A DNA stretch of 64,000 nt from Bacillus glycinifermentans (GTDB lineage Bacteria > Bacillota > Bacilli > Bacillales > Bacillaceae): contig NZ_LECW02000026.1 of assembly GCF_001042475.2 (NCBI RefSeq), forward strand, positions 1-64,000, given 5' to 3'. Positions 27,049 through 36,861 of the stretch are shown piece by piece. Positions within the stretch are counted from its first letter, which is position 1; each line of letters begins with the position of its first letter. A program made the position numbers and the translations under genes. The notes beneath the pieces are model-generated. The model worked only from the letters and a program-made list of their open reading frames with translations, was not told the DNA's origin and did not search any database.

Positions 27049-28530
27049 TTGGGCAAAGCAACAGGATTTATGGAATTTAAGCGGGAAAAGCCTGCTGAAC
27101 GCGATCCTCTCACGCGGATAAACGATTGGAACGAATATTCGTCTCCATTTTCTGAGGAAGCTTCGAAAAGACAGGGAGCGCGCTGCATGGACTGCGGCAC
27201 GCCTTTCTGCCAAATCGGCATGGACATTGGCGGCTATACGTCCGGATGTCCGATTCATAACCTGATTCCGGAATGGAATGATCTCGTCTATCGCGGAAGG
27301 TGGAAAGAAGCGCTTGAGCGCCTGCTGAAAACGAACAACTTCCCGGAATTCACAGGGCGCGTCTGTCCCGCGCCTTGTGAAGGCTCTTGTACGGTGGCGA
27401 TTTCCGATCCTGCCGTTTCGATCAAAGGCATCGAACGGACGATCATTGACAAAGGGTTTGAAAACGGATGGATCAAGCCGCGGATTCCGAAAAAACGGAC
27501 CGGCAAGAAAATTGCAATTGTCGGCTCAGGTCCGGCAGGGCTTGCAAGCGCCGATCAGCTCAATCAGGCGGGGCATTCCGTCACCGTTTATGAGCGCGCC
27601 GACCGCCCGGGCGGTTTATTGACTTACGGGATTCCGAGTATGAAGCTTGAAAAAAGCGTCGTAGAGCGCCGCATCAAATTATTGACGCAGGAAGGCATTG
27701 ATTTCATCACAAATACGGAAATCGGCAAGGACATTACGGCAGATGAGCTGAAAAGCCAATACGATGCGGTCATTCTTTGCACAGGAGCGCAAAAGCAGCG
27801 CGACCTGCAGATCGAGGGGCGCGAAGCAAAAGGCGTTCACTTTGCGATGGACTATTTAACAGGCACAATCAAAAGCATGCTCGATTCAAATTTCAAAGAT
27901 AAAAAATTCATCAACACAAAAAACAAAGACGTTATCGTCATCGGCGGCGGTGACACGGGAGCTGACTGCGTTGCGACGGCTTTGCGCCAAAAGGCGCGGA
28001 GCGTCGTCCAGTTCGGCAAACATCCAAAGCTTCCTGACACAAGAACCGCCGAAAACATGTGGCCGGAACTGCCGCACGTTTATACGCTCGATTACGCCTA
28101 TGAAGAAGCGCAGGCGAAATTCGGAAAAGACCCGAGAGAGTACTGCATTCAAACAAAAAAACTTGTCGCAGATAAAAACGGGAATCTAAAAGAATTGCAC
28201 ACGATTCAAATGAAAAAAGTAAGAAACGAACAAGGGAAGTTCGAATTTCACGAAATTCCGGGATCGGAAAAAGTCTGGCCTGCCCAGTTCGTTTTCATCG
28301 CCATCGGCTTTGAAGGCACTGAACAGCCGCTTCTCGAGCAATTCGGGGTCAAAGCGGTCAGAAATAAAGTCGACGCAGCATACGGGGAGTTTAAAACAAA
28401 TGTCGAGGGAGTCTTCGCAGCCGGGGATGCGAGAAGAGGCCAAAGCTTAATCGTTTGGGCCATTCATGAAGGCCGTGAGGTAGCCCGCGAAGTAGACCGG
28501 TATTTAATGGGGAGTTCTGTTTTACCGTAA
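27049..28530 (+). CDS. gltB: Glutamate synthase small subunit GltB
   Basis: 493 residues, the same length as in B. subtilis. The N-terminal Fe-S domain has C46, C49, C54 and C67 (RCMDCGTPFCQIG, GCPIHNLIPEW). An FAD-binding Rossmann motif VGSGPAGLASADQL lies near residue 158 and an NADPH motif IGGGDTGADC near 300. The subunit takes hydride from NADPH and passes electrons to GltA. The start is TTG 27049 with AAAGGGGAGGGG just before it. It is co-transcribed with gltA; no strong factor-independent terminator is obvious immediately after it, only a weak hairpin at 28570-28587. Confidence 0.96.
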   Translation: MGKATGFMEFKREKPAERDPLTRINDWNEYSSPFSEEASKRQGARCMDCGTPFCQIGMDIGGYTSGCPIHNLIPEWNDLVYRGRWKEALERLLKTNNFPEFTGRVCPAPCEGSCTVAISDPAVSIKGIERTIIDKGFENGWIKPRIPKKRTGKKIAIVGSGPAGLASADQLNQAGHSVTVYERADRPGGLLTYGIPSMKLEKSVVERRIKLLTQEGIDFITNTEIGKDITADELKSQYDAVILCTGAQKQRDLQIEGREAKGVHFAMDYLTGTIKSMLDSNFKDKKFINTKNKDVIVIGGGDTGADCVATALRQKARSVVQFGKHPKLPDTRTAENMWPELPHVYTLDYAYEEAQAKFGKDPREYCIQTKKLVADKNGNLKELHTIQMKKVRNEQGKFEFHEIPGSEKVWPAQFVFIAIGFEGTEQPLLEQFGVKAVRNKVDAAYGEFKTNVEGVFAAGDARRGQSLIVWAIHEGREVAREVDRYLMGSSVLP

Positions 28531-28768
28531 AGAAAAGGGGATCATGAATAGATGACAGCCTGGCAGCATGACCTGATTTTTCAGGTCGGTGAGCCGGGCT
28601 TTTTGCTTGCCGCCGGGGGGCAACATTCAAGATGGGATTTCCGTTGATAAAAGGGAGCCGTTACGGACAGAACATTTTCAGGGAGATAAAAATAATTTGT
28701 ACGTACTCCATTTTATAGGCAGCATCATAGCCTAAAGTATTCAAACTAAACAAAGGAGGCTACCCGAG
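28531..28768 (+). other. gltB-cotT-like intergenic region
   Basis: It contains a hairpin GACCTGA-TTTT-TCAGGTC (28570-28587), possibly the gltB terminator although the following T run is weak. A 31-codon reading frame from ATG 28552 behind AAAGGGG resembles nothing I know. CATAGCCTA near 28727 matches the sigma-K/-E -10 pattern CATANNNTA, with no clean -35. Confidence 0.4.
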
Positions 28769-28966
28769 TTGGAAGCAAACGGCCATTTCATGGATGACTT
28801 AGAAGATATGACAGATGAAAGACAGCAGCCCTATTCATATTATCCGTATCCTTACCCGCGGCCTCGGCCTCGGCCGCGTCCGTATTATCCTTATCCGTAC
28901 TTCTATTACCCGTATCCTTTTCCATATTACCCATACTATCCGCCATATCCGTACTATCCGCGGTAA
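28769..28966 (+). CDS. CotT-like Tyr/Pro-rich spore coat protein
   Basis: 65 residues. After an acidic head (MEANGHFMDDLEDMTDERQQ) the protein is almost only Pro, Tyr, Arg and Phe in PYPY, RPRP and YYPY repeats. B. subtilis CotT has the same plan: a short acidic head with DERQPY, then PRPRP and YYPYP repeats, forming part of the spore inner coat, where tyrosines can be cross-linked. CotT also has a Gly-rich tail, absent here. The start is TTG with a strong AAAGGAGG nine bases before it. A sigma-K-like -10 lies about 40 bases upstream. The match rests on composition and the DERQ head, so orthology is not certain. Confidence 0.65.
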   Translation: MEANGHFMDDLEDMTDERQQPYSYYPYPYPRPRPRPRPYYPYPYFYYPYPFPYYPYYPPYPYYPR

Positions 28967-28970
28967 GAAA

Positions 28971-28998
28971 GGGGCTTTCCGTATTGCCGGAAAGCCTC
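28971..28998 (+). terminator. Terminator of the CotT-like gene
   Basis: GGGCTTTCC / GGAAAGCCT hairpin followed by CTTTTTTATTTT. Confidence 0.85.
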
Positions 28999-29093
28999 TT
29001 TTTTATTTTGATGAATTTTTCAGAACGCCTGCAGAAATAATAACAAAGAAGTGACAGCCGCCCCACAAATTTCTGTATGGATGTGTTGTTTTT

Positions 29094-30791
29094 ATGTCGA
29101 CATTTGCAAACAAGATCAGCCGTGAGAACAAGTGTCTCATCCTTGCCTTTACCGCAATTTTGCTTTATGTATTGCCGCTTTACATACTTAACGAAGACGC
29201 CCATATCCGCGTTCACGACAACCTTGACTCGAATATCGCCTGGTATAAAGTGCTGGCGGAAAGCGGGCAGTTGCTCGGGGGCGTAAAAGCCGTCATTCCG
29301 CAGATCATCAACGGGCTGCCCCGCGATGCCTACGGCACGGAATGGAGCGGGATTGTCTGGCTGCATTCCTTGTTTCCGTCGATGACCGCGTATGCGTTAA
29401 GCCAAACGATAACGCGCGTGTTCGCCTTCATCGGCATGTACCTGCTTTTGAAAAAACATATGATCCGCGCTGACAAAGCCTATTTGATCAGAATCGGCGT
29501 CTCCCTCGCTTTTGCGCTTACACCGTTTTGGCCCTCCGGAATGCTGAGCACGCTGGGGCACCCGCTGGCACTTTGGGCCTTTTTAAATATTCGGGGGCGC
29601 GATTATTTTGTGAAAGAGTGGCTGACACTTGCACTCTTGCCGCTCTACTCAAGCTTTGTCCTCGGCTTTTTCTTTTTCCTTGCAGCCGTATCGCTGCTTT
29701 GGCTGTATGACCTCTTCATCAAACGCGATGTGAATCTTCCGTTTTTAGGAAGCATCGCTTTTATGACGGGGATTTTCCTTGCCGTAGAATACCGTCTTGT
29801 GTATTCGATGTTTTCTTCAGGCGAGACGATGCACCGCGTCGAATTTATCTCATCAAGGCACGATCTTTGGCACTCCTTCCGACTGTCAGTTAAAAATTTC
29901 GTCCTTGGCCACAATCACGTGATGACGGTCCATACGGCGGTCATTCTTCCGGTCATCCTGCTTACCCTGGTGATCACAATTGGAAAACAGGGACGGCGCA
30001 GCCGCGAAGAGAAGCTCTTTATATTTCTGTTCTTCTTCAATTACGCGCTTTCATTATGGTATGCGTTATGGTTTAACAAGCTATGGGCATTGCCTAAAGA
30101 AAAGTTCAGCCTTTTGGCGGCGTTTAACTTCGCCCGCTTTCATTTTTTGCGGCCGCTCATCATCTATGTAAGTTTTGCGGCGGCATGCTATATTTTGTGG
30201 CGGCTCGGAGAAAGGTGGCGGCGGTTTGTGTATGCGGCGCTTGCCGCACAGCTTATCGTTCTCGTTCCTTTTCATGAGGAGCTGACGTACGGGGCATACC
30301 GCCATGCCCCGTCATTCCGGGAGTTTTACGCATCTGAACAATTTAAACAGATCAAACAATATATCGGGAAGCCGGAGCGTTCATACCGGGTGGCGAGCAT
30401 CGGCCTCCATCCGGCCATTGCCCAGTACAACGGTTTTTACACGCTTGATACGTATGCCAATATATATCCGCTGAAATACAAATATCAATTCCGGAAAATC
30501 ATCGCTAAGGAGCTTGATAAAAATGCCGCCTTAAAGCGCTACTTTGATGAATGGGGGAGCCGCTGCTACCTGTTCGTCGCGGAGCTCGGGAAACACTATG
30601 CTTTTAAAAAGAACTCCAAGAAAAAAATCACCAACCTGGAGTTAAACGCAGAAGCCTTTAAAGAAATGGGAGGGCGCTATATCTTTTCATCGGTTCCGAT
30701 TATGAATGCCGAACAAAACAAGCTGACGTTTTTAAAACGGTTCAGCCATCCGGAATCGGCCTGGAACATTTATTTATATGAAGCCAAGTGA
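29094..30791 (+). CDS. ykoS: YkoS-like polytopic membrane protein (probable GT-C glycosyltransferase)
   Basis: 565 residues with about a dozen hydrophobic segments through residue 400 and a soluble C-terminal part. An Asp-containing first loop (NEDAHIRVHDNLDSNIAWYK) is typical of GT-C enzymes, which use polyprenyl-phosphate sugars. B. subtilis YkoS is the counterpart, and the GT2 gene ykoT follows 12 bases later, as in B. subtilis. Pairs of this kind (compare YfhO with CsbB) load a sugar onto undecaprenyl phosphate and then transfer it outside to a cell-wall polymer such as lipoteichoic acid. The acceptor for YkoST is unknown. The ribosome site before ATG 29094 is weak. Confidence 0.8.
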   Translation: MSTFANKISRENKCLILAFTAILLYVLPLYILNEDAHIRVHDNLDSNIAWYKVLAESGQLLGGVKAVIPQIINGLPRDAYGTEWSGIVWLHSLFPSMTAYALSQTITRVFAFIGMYLLLKKHMIRADKAYLIRIGVSLAFALTPFWPSGMLSTLGHPLALWAFLNIRGRDYFVKEWLTLALLPLYSSFVLGFFFFLAAVSLLWLYDLFIKRDVNLPFLGSIAFMTGIFLAVEYRLVYSMFSSGETMHRVEFISSRHDLWHSFRLSVKNFVLGHNHVMTVHTAVILPVILLTLVITIGKQGRRSREEKLFIFLFFFNYALSLWYALWFNKLWALPKEKFSLLAAFNFARFHFLRPLIIYVSFAAACYILWRLGERWRRFVYAALAAQLIVLVPFHEELTYGAYRHAPSFREFYASEQFKQIKQYIGKPERSYRVASIGLHPAIAQYNGFYTLDTYANIYPLKYKYQFRKIIAKELDKNAALKRYFDEWGSRCYLFVAELGKHYAFKKNSKKKITNLELNAEAFKEMGGRYIFSSVPIMNAEQNKLTFLKRFSHPESAWNIYLYEAK

Positions 30792-30803
30792 GGAGGAAGC
30801 ACA

Positions 30804-31820
30804 TTGAATGTACCGGAGCCTTTACTAACGATCGTCATTCCGTGTTACAACGAAGAGGAAGTGTTTTCAGAAACAGCAAGGCGGCTGACCGCCGTGTTAT
30901 GCGATTTGGCGGAGGAAAAATTGATTTCAGCCGACAGCAAGCTGCTCTTCGTTGATGACGGCTCAAAAGACCGGACATGGTCGTTGATCGCCATGGAAAG
31001 TACCAAAAACCATTATGTAACAGGGTTGAAATTGGCCCGAAATACGGGACATCAAAAGGCGCTTTTGGCAGGGCTTGATAAAGCGAAGCAAAAATCTGAC
31101 TGCGTAATTTCGATCGATGCCGACCTTCAGGACGACGTCTCCGCGATTCGGGAGTTTATAAAAAAATATCATGAAGGATATGAGATTGTATACGGCGTCC
31201 GCCACAGCCGGAAAACCGACACCTTTTTTAAGCGCACGAGCGCGGCGTGGTTCTACAGGCTAATGAACCAACTCGGCATCCGTCTCGTCGACAATCACGC
31301 CGATTTCCGCCTGCTCGGCAAAAGAGCGCTTGAAGAGCTTTCGCGATACCATGAAGCCAACGTTTTTCTGCGCGGGATCGTGCCGCTGATCGGACTGCGT
31401 TCGGCAAAGGTGTTCTATGACAGAAAGGAAAGGCTTGCGGGAGAGACGAAATATCCGCTTAAAAAGATGCTGTCCTTTGCTTTTCACGGGATTACGTCAT
31501 TCAGTGTGGCCCCGATCCGCTTTTTTACGCTCATCGGCTTTTTCTTATTTTTTCTGAGCGGCATTGCCGGCATCTATGCGATCATTCAAAAGATGCTCGG
31601 CTATACGAATGCAGGCTGGACATCCCTGATCATTTCGATATGGCTTTTGGGAGGCCTGCAATTAATGGGAATCGGCATCATCGGCGAATATATCGGAACG
31701 ATTTTTACCGAGGTGAAAAACCGGCCGAAGTATACGGTTGACATCGATTTGTATACAGAGCGATTAACACAGCGCAGCCGCGAGAACATTCAAGGGACGA
31801 CAGCGGTTGGCAGGGAATAG
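30804..31820 (+). CDS. ykoT: Polyprenyl-phosphate glycosyltransferase YkoT (GT2)
   Basis: 338 residues of the DPM1/GtrB-like family. The GT-A domain begins LLTIVIPCYNEEEVF, with FVDDGSKDRTW, the metal-binding DADLQDD near residue 105, and the acceptor motif DNHADFRLLGKRAL. Two C-terminal hydrophobic helices (IRFFTLIGFFLFFLSGIAG, LIISIWLLGGLQLMGIG) anchor it in the membrane. It should transfer a hexose or N-acetylhexosamine from a nucleotide sugar to undecaprenyl phosphate for use by YkoS. The start is TTG with GGAGGAAG before it, 12 bases after ykoS. Confidence 0.85.
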   Translation: MNVPEPLLTIVIPCYNEEEVFSETARRLTAVLCDLAEEKLISADSKLLFVDDGSKDRTWSLIAMESTKNHYVTGLKLARNTGHQKALLAGLDKAKQKSDCVISIDADLQDDVSAIREFIKKYHEGYEIVYGVRHSRKTDTFFKRTSAAWFYRLMNQLGIRLVDNHADFRLLGKRALEELSRYHEANVFLRGIVPLIGLRSAKVFYDRKERLAGETKYPLKKMLSFAFHGITSFSVAPIRFFTLIGFFLFFLSGIAGIYAIIQKMLGYTNAGWTSLIISIWLLGGLQLMGIGIIGEYIGTIFTEVKNRPKYTVDIDLYTERLTQRSRENIQGTTAVGRE

Positions 31821-31878
31821 CAACTGACGCTTGCGGGAAATCTAATTGGGATGTCAAGTTTATTTTGCAGAAGGAAGG

Positions 31879-33126
31879 ATGTACAAGCTTATGGAAGAAA
31901 AACAAACCTCAGGCCTGACCATTGTTGCCATCGGATCGATTCCCGTCATTATGACATTGGGAAATTCAATGCTGATTCCGATCCTGCCTAAAATTAAGTC
32001 TGAGCTTAACCTGTCACAGTTCCAGGTCAGTCTTATCATTACCGTATTTTCGATAACGGCAGCCGTTTTTATTCCATTGCTCGGCTACCTGGCCGACAGA
32101 TTTTCGCGAAAAGTCATTATCATACCGTGTCTGTTTCTTTATGGTATAGGAGGGATTCTCGCGGGATTCGCCTCCACGACATTTGAGAATGCATATTCAT
32201 GGGTGCTGATCGGCCGGGGGCTGCAGGGACTCGGAGCAGCAGGTACAGCATCGCTCGCCATGGCGCTGACGGGAGACCTGTTCAAAGGCTCTGAAGAAAG
32301 CAGGGTGCTTGGCATCGTCGAAGCTTCCAACGGCTTCGGAAAGGTGCTGTCTCCGATATTGGGCTCGCTCATCGCATTGATCGCCTGGTATTGGGTGTTT
32401 TTTGCCTTTCCGGCTTTTTGTATCGCTCCAATCTTGCTCACCTGGATTTTTATTAAAGAAAACGACAAAAAGAAAGAGCCGCCGGCCTTTGGGAAATATG
32501 TGAAGGGACTTGTGAGCGTGTTTAAACATGAGGGAAGATGGCTCTTTACAGCCTATTTGGCAGGTGCGGTCTGCTTGTTTACCCTGTTTGGCATTTTGTT
32601 TTATTTATCAGATGTGCTTGAACAAGAATTCCAGACAGATGGCGTGAAAAAAGGGCTGATTTTGGCGATTCCGCTTCTCGTCATGTGTACGACTTCATAC
32701 ATTACCGGAAGTAAAATCGGACAAAATCAGCGGTTGATGAAAAGGTTGATGCTGATCGGCCTCGCATTTATCACCGTTTCTTACGGGACGCTGTCATTTT
32801 TCTCCGCTCTTGTACCGTTTATCTCGATTCTCGTCGTCAGCAGTATCGGCACGGGCTTTGTCCTGCCGTGCGTCAACAGCTTCATAACGGGCGCTGTCGG
32901 CAAAGAAAGACGGGGATTTGTGACATCGCTTTACAGTTCGGTCCGGTTTTTGGGCGTGGCCATCGGCCCGCCGATTTTCGGACGGCTGATGGAATGGTCG
33001 AAAATCGGAATGTTCATGTCGATCGCAGGGCTGACCCTTGTCATCGGCATTCTCGTTCTCACAATGATCCACGTCAAAAAGGAAGACTCGAAAAAAAAGG
33101 GGCCTGAAGGACTGCAGCCGGCTTGA
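31879..33126 (+). CDS. yitG: MFS efflux transporter YitG
   Basis: About 415 residues with 12 predicted helices, DHA1 type. Motif A is seen as [12 protein letters not shown] near residue 65. Start is ambiguous: ATG 31879 (immediately behind AAGGAAGG) or ATG 31891 (better spaced). The downstream yitF and yitE genes match the B. subtilis yit cluster, which supports the name. The role is putative small-molecule export. Its stop at 33126 lies 20 bases before the yitF ATG, so the pair is probably co-transcribed. Confidence 0.75.
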   Translation: MYKLMEEKQTSGLTIVAIGSIPVIMTLGNSMLIPILPKIKSELNLSQFQVSLIITVFSITAAVFIPLLGYLADRFSRKVIIIPCLFLYGIGGILAGFASTTFENAYSWVLIGRGLQGLGAAGTASLAMALTGDLFKGSEESRVLGIVEASNGFGKVLSPILGSLIALIAWYWVFFAFPAFCIAPILLTWIFIKENDKKKEPPAFGKYVKGLVSVFKHEGRWLFTAYLAGAVCLFTLFGILFYLSDVLEQEFQTDGVKKGLILAIPLLVMCTTSYITGSKIGQNQRLMKRLMLIGLAFITVSYGTLSFFSALVPFISILVVSSIGTGFVLPCVNSFITGAVGKERRGFVTSLYSSVRFLGVAIGPPIFGRLMEWSKIGMFMSIAGLTLVIGILVLTMIHVKKEDSKKKGPEGLQPA

Positions 33127-33146
33127 CGCGAAGGATGGAAGAAGAT

Positions 33147-34253
33147 ATGCGCATTGAAAAAGTTGAAACGTACCCGCTATTTCACAAACTTTCCTCTCCT
33201 TATGGGGATGCGAACGGTTATAAACACTACAGAACACTCTATTTGATCCGAATCACAACGGCGTCAGGGCTCACCGGCTGGGGGGAGTGCGCAGACTGGC
33301 TCCCCTTATTGGAAACCGGATTTCAAAAGCGGATCATCCCTTATTTAATCGGAAAACAAGCCACTGACCGCATGCAGATTGTCAGCGTCATCAAGAAATG
33401 GCATCAGCGGGCGGCAGCGGCTGTCAGCATGGCTTTGACAGACATTGCGGCAAAAAAAGCCGGTCTTTCAATATGCGATGTATGGGGAGGAAAGCTGAGA
33501 GAACGGGTCCCGGTTTACGCCTCCTTTCAATCCTACTCGGACAGAACCGATTGGCGCGAACATTCCCTTCGTCTAATCGAACAAGCCGTCAGCAAGGGAT
33601 TTCAACAAGTCAAAATCAAAACGGGAGGCAGGACATTTGACGAGGACCTGAAACATATTCAGGATGTCCAAGTCATGACAGAGCAAAAGATCCGCTTTAT
33701 TTTGGATGCCAACCAAAGCTACGATTTGGCCGCCGCTCGCAAATGGGAGCGTTACTTTTCGATATGGCCAAATCTTCTATGGTTTGAAGAGCCGTTGCCG
33801 TTCGCTGATATAAAGGAGTACAAACTGCTGCGCTCAGCTCTTTCCGTACCGGTTGCCGGAGGGGAGAATTTGAGAGGAGCCGGGCAGTTTTTGCCGCTGA
33901 TGGTGGAACATGCCGTCGATGTCATTCAGCCTGATGTCATGCACTGTGAGGGAATAGACGATTTTCGGTGCACCTTGCAGATTGCCCGCGCGTTTGGCAG
34001 GCGTATATCCCCGCACTGTTATGACGGAGCGTTTTCGAGATTATATGCGGTTTTCGCTCAGGCCTGTTTATCGCCGTGGACGAAAATGGCAGGTGAAGAC
34101 ATCGAACCGGTTGAGTGGGACATGATGGAAAATCCATTTTCACAGCTCGTCCATTACGGAACAGTAAACGGTTATGTTCAGGTTCCTGACCGCATTGAGG
34201 TGGATATGGAGTTAGTCAAAGCATATCTCTGGGACGGGACTGCTTACGGCTAA
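33147..34253 (+). CDS. yitF: Enolase-superfamily enzyme YitF (mandelate racemase/muconate lactonizing type)
   Basis: 368 residues, like B. subtilis YitF (371). The N-terminal capping domain is [15 protein letters not shown], then a beta/alpha barrel. Catalytic features are QVKIKTGGR (the K-x-K motif), [19 protein letters not shown] and VAGGENL, which supply the general base and Mg ligands. Such enzymes abstract a proton alpha to a carboxylate. The exact sugar-acid or related substrate is not evident. ATG 33147 is preferred over 33123 or 33135 because AAGGATGG sits nine bases before it. It is downstream of yitG, suggesting that transporter and enzyme handle one compound. Confidence 0.82.
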   Translation: MRIEKVETYPLFHKLSSPYGDANGYKHYRTLYLIRITTASGLTGWGECADWLPLLETGFQKRIIPYLIGKQATDRMQIVSVIKKWHQRAAAAVSMALTDIAAKKAGLSICDVWGGKLRERVPVYASFQSYSDRTDWREHSLRLIEQAVSKGFQQVKIKTGGRTFDEDLKHIQDVQVMTEQKIRFILDANQSYDLAAARKWERYFSIWPNLLWFEEPLPFADIKEYKLLRSALSVPVAGGENLRGAGQFLPLMVEHAVDVIQPDVMHCEGIDDFRCTLQIARAFGRRISPHCYDGAFSRLYAVFAQACLSPWTKMAGEDIEPVEWDMMENPFSQLVHYGTVNGYVQVPDRIEVDMELVKAYLWDGTAYG

Positions 34254-34338
34254 CCTTTCCGAAAATCTGTTATATTTTTGTTTTCCCCTTTCATATAGTG
34301 AAGAGAGGACAAGTTCAGGTAAAGGGGATTACATCCGT

Positions 34339-34962
34339 ATGGGAAGAAAATTTAAAATCGCACAAGCTATTTTTTTGGGCAGCGTCCTGCAGGGGCTGGG
34401 GATGGCAATGTTTTTGTTTCCAAACCACATTCCTTCGGGAGGGGCTGCGGGAATAGCCGTTTTGCTCAATTTTTGGTTTCAGGTCCCGCACGGTTTAACG
34501 GTCTGGGCCGTCAACTTTTCACTGCTCCTGACAGCTGTCAAATGGCTTGAACCGGTGACGGTCGTCGGAACGATGGCATCGATTACCATGACGTCCGTGT
34601 CGGTGCAGATCTTTGAATCTCTTTTTCCTGCGATGACAACCAATAATATTTGGCTGGATTTATTTTACGGTGCTGTTCTGTTAGGAACCGGCGTCGGCAT
34701 TTTATACAAATACAACATTTCAAACGGGGGATTCGGCGCCCTGGCTTTGATGATTTCTATATACCGCGGGGGAAAGCCCGGAACCGCTTTGTTTTTGATG
34801 AACGCCTTCATCTTTATGCTGACAGCGTCGGTTATCGCCTGGGGGATCGTCATTCAAGCGCTCGTCTGCCAATGGATTTCAACAAAGATCATCGATGCGA
34901 TCTATCAGATTCGCCTGCGCCCGCTTTTTATGCCCATTGCCGGTTATCGCAACAAAAAATAG
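34339..34962 (+). CDS. yitE: Membrane protein YitE (YitT/YczE-like family)
   Basis: 207 residues with five or six hydrophobic segments. It carries the family features [20 protein letters not shown] near the N-terminus and [23 protein letters not shown] in the middle. The order yitG-yitF-yitE next to yitD supports the name. The function of this family is unknown. The ribosome site AAAGGGGAT precedes ATG. It converges on yitD with only 19 bases between stops, where a short GC-rich hairpin (CGCCCC/GGGGCG, near 34970-34980) sits without a T run. Confidence 0.8.
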   Translation: MGRKFKIAQAIFLGSVLQGLGMAMFLFPNHIPSGGAAGIAVLLNFWFQVPHGLTVWAVNFSLLLTAVKWLEPVTVVGTMASITMTSVSVQIFESLFPAMTTNNIWLDLFYGAVLLGTGVGILYKYNISNGGFGALALMISIYRGGKPGTALFLMNAFIFMLTASVIAWGIVIQALVCQWISTKIIDAIYQIRLRPLFMPIAGYRNKK

Positions 34963-34981
34963 ACCCGCCCCAGGGGCGAAC

Positions 34982-35746
34982 CTATTCGAATAAATAAAAT
35001 GTATCTGAACGAAGTCCAAGCCTCAGCGTTTCCAACGGAATCGCATCTTGAAACGAAATGTTTGCCAAATTTACATTTGGACCGATTTTTTCGATAAAAC
35101 ACGTCTGTAATTTTTTTGTCGGTGCCTCAAAAATCAGATTGTCCGGATGCACTCCGGACGCAAGGATTTCCTCAATCAGCTGTGAGCGCATTTCTCCGTC
35201 GCTTTTGCATAAACCGCTTGTTCCGCCTTCTCTTGTTTCTGTGATGACTTTCCCGGCCCCCGCTTCAAGATCTTCAAGAATGTAATCGATCCATTCCGAT
35301 GACTGCTGTTCATTGCTGATCGCGCTGTCTTTGGAGCCTACCTCGCTGAACACGCGGAATTCCTTTGAAAAATCGGAGATAAAACTCGCTTTTTCTCTAT
35401 TGGACAGGCGAATCGTCCCGTTTGATATTTCGACATACTTACAGCCGTACCGTTTGCAATAGCGGTAATAATCTTCAATCTTATCCTGGCTTAAAAACTT
35501 TTCAAATAAGGTTCCCCCGAAAAAATATTGCACGTCATGCTGCTTTAGGCAATCGATCTTCTCTTCCAGGCGTTTCGTGATCAGTGACGTCCCCCAGCCG
35601 AATTTCACAAAGTCTATATAGTCGGCCGCTCCGCTGATGGTGTCTTTAAACAAGTTTTCGGGAACTCCGTTATCAATCAGGATGGTGATCCCGTTTGTTC
35701 TCGGTTTGAGCTGCCTCTCGGGCAGCTTCAATTCAGATGAAATCAT
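34982..35746 (-). CDS. yitD: Phosphosulfolactate synthase YitD (ComA family)
   Basis: 254 residues of the ComA barrel family (YIDFVKFGWGTSLI, QYFFGGTLFEKF, KYVEISNGTIRL, VFSEVGSKD, ITETREGGTSGLC, LIFEAPTK). It adds sulfite to phosphoenolpyruvate to give (2R)-phospho-3-sulfolactate, the first step to 3-sulfolactate, which is abundant in B. subtilis spores. In B. subtilis it lies beside yitC (ComB-type phosphatase) and yitA/yitB (sulfate activation and reduction). Here yitB is on the other side of a 386-base gap, but no yitC or yitA is seen. ATG 35746 has GAGGGG before it; a longer TTG-started form is less likely. Confidence 0.88.
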   Translation of the reverse strand: MISSELKLPERQLKPRTNGITILIDNGVPENLFKDTISGAADYIDFVKFGWGTSLITKRLEEKIDCLKQHDVQYFFGGTLFEKFLSQDKIEDYYRYCKRYGCKYVEISNGTIRLSNREKASFISDFSKEFRVFSEVGSKDSAISNEQQSSEWIDYILEDLEAGAGKVITETREGGTSGLCKSDGEMRSQLIEEILASGVHPDNLIFEAPTKKLQTCFIEKIGPNVNLANISFQDAIPLETLRLGLRSDTFYLFE

Positions 35747-36132
35747 GCTATTACCCCTCACAATCTTTGACTTTCATGGATATGCCGCTGTATGTGTAAA
35801 GCGACTCGAAAAAAGGTGCGGATACAGGTTTTGCATCTTTTCAGGTGGAGATGTTTTGCTTATCCGGCAAGGAGCGATCTCGTTTTCCACCCCCTTGTAG
35901 GCAGCGTGTTTAAAAAATCAGAACTGGTCGTATGTTTTAGGATGGGTATTTCCCCATTTGCGAAGTCAAAGCATTATATTCGCCCTCCTTTTATAAGGTT
36001 CCACACTTCATGAAGACGTCAAGATGGACAGATTCACCCCAGACCGGTTGAAGTTTTTCTTCCTGGCACAATTGCTTTAGGAACTGAATAACCTGCCTAT
36101 GTGTCTTAATCTGGAAAAGTGGGGGAAAATAG
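35747..36132. other. Gap between yitD and yitB with an orphan ribosome site
   Basis: No gene is seen in 386 bases. On the minus strand AAAGGAGGG (about 35990-35982) is followed at proper distance by ATG (35974), then CTT and TGA (35966). A strong translation start thus leads to a two-residue peptide, which looks like the head of a lost gene; yitC would be expected hereabouts. Confidence 0.4.
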
Positions 36133-36861
36133 ATGAACGGCGTTTTAACGTATCACACATGGAATGAAGACGCCGCAAAAGAGACCATGGATCGCTTTTG
36201 CGGTGATACGGACGTTCTGAAATGGGCGTACCGCACGTATGACAACATTGTTTATGCGTGCAGCTTTGGAGCCGAGGGAGTCGTTTTAATCGATTTGATA
36301 TCGAAAATAAAAAAAGACGCTACTATCGTTTTTTTAGATACAGGCCTTCATTTTCAGGAAACCTATGATCTGATCAAGACGATCAAAGACAAGTATCCGG
36401 GCCTTACGATCAGCTGCTTGAAGCCGGATATCACGCTTGAGGAGCAGGAAGACAGGTACGGCAGCGAGCTTTGGAAGCGTCAGCCCGATATGTGCTGCGC
36501 CCTCCGCAAAATCGAGCCGTTAAAAAAGCACCTTTCAGGCGCGGATGCCTGGATTACCGGACTGAGGCGGGAACAGTCGGAAACGAGGCGGCACGTCCGC
36601 TACATCAACAAGGATGACAAGTTCAAACTAATTAAAATTTGTCCCCTTATTCACTGGACCTGGGACGATGTATGGAGCTACATCAAACTCAATCACCTGA
36701 CATACCACAAGCTGCATGACGAGCATTATCCGAGCATCGGATGCGAAGTATGCACACTTCCTGTGGCAGAGGGCGATGATATAAGAGCGGGGAGATGGGC
36801 AAATCTCGCTAAAACAGAATGCGGGCTGCACCAGTCCCGGCAGGACTTTCGGCTCGGGTAA
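36133..36861 (+). CDS. yitB: APS/PAPS reductase YitB (CysH family)
   Basis: 242 residues. The nucleotide-binding part begins VYACSFGAEGVVLIDLI. Iron-sulfur ligands are seen as MCCALRKIEP and GCEVCTLP, the pattern of 4Fe-4S assimilatory reductases, with a catalytic Cys in ECGLHQ near the C-terminus (about residue 234). It reduces activated sulfate to sulfite with thioredoxin. Next to YitD, the sulfite could feed sulfolactate production in sporulation rather than cysteine synthesis. A sulfate adenylyltransferase (yitA) is not adjacent. The ribosome site GGGGG precedes ATG. B. subtilis also has the main cysH; this is the second-copy type. Confidence 0.88.
   Translation: MNGVLTYHTWNEDAAKETMDRFCGDTDVLKWAYRTYDNIVYACSFGAEGVVLIDLISKIKKDATIVFLDTGLHFQETYDLIKTIKDKYPGLTISCLKPDITLEEQEDRYGSELWKRQPDMCCALRKIEPLKKHLSGADAWITGLRREQSETRRHVRYINKDDKFKLIKICPLIHWTWDDVWSYIKLNHLTYHKLHDEHYPSIGCEVCTLPVAEGDDIRAGRWANLAKTECGLHQSRQDFRLG

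Noticed and set aside
28858..28960. Tandem repeat DNA or CRISPR-like array at the PYPY repeats
   Set aside because: The repetition comes from codons for Pro and Tyr in one small gene; no spacer pattern is present.
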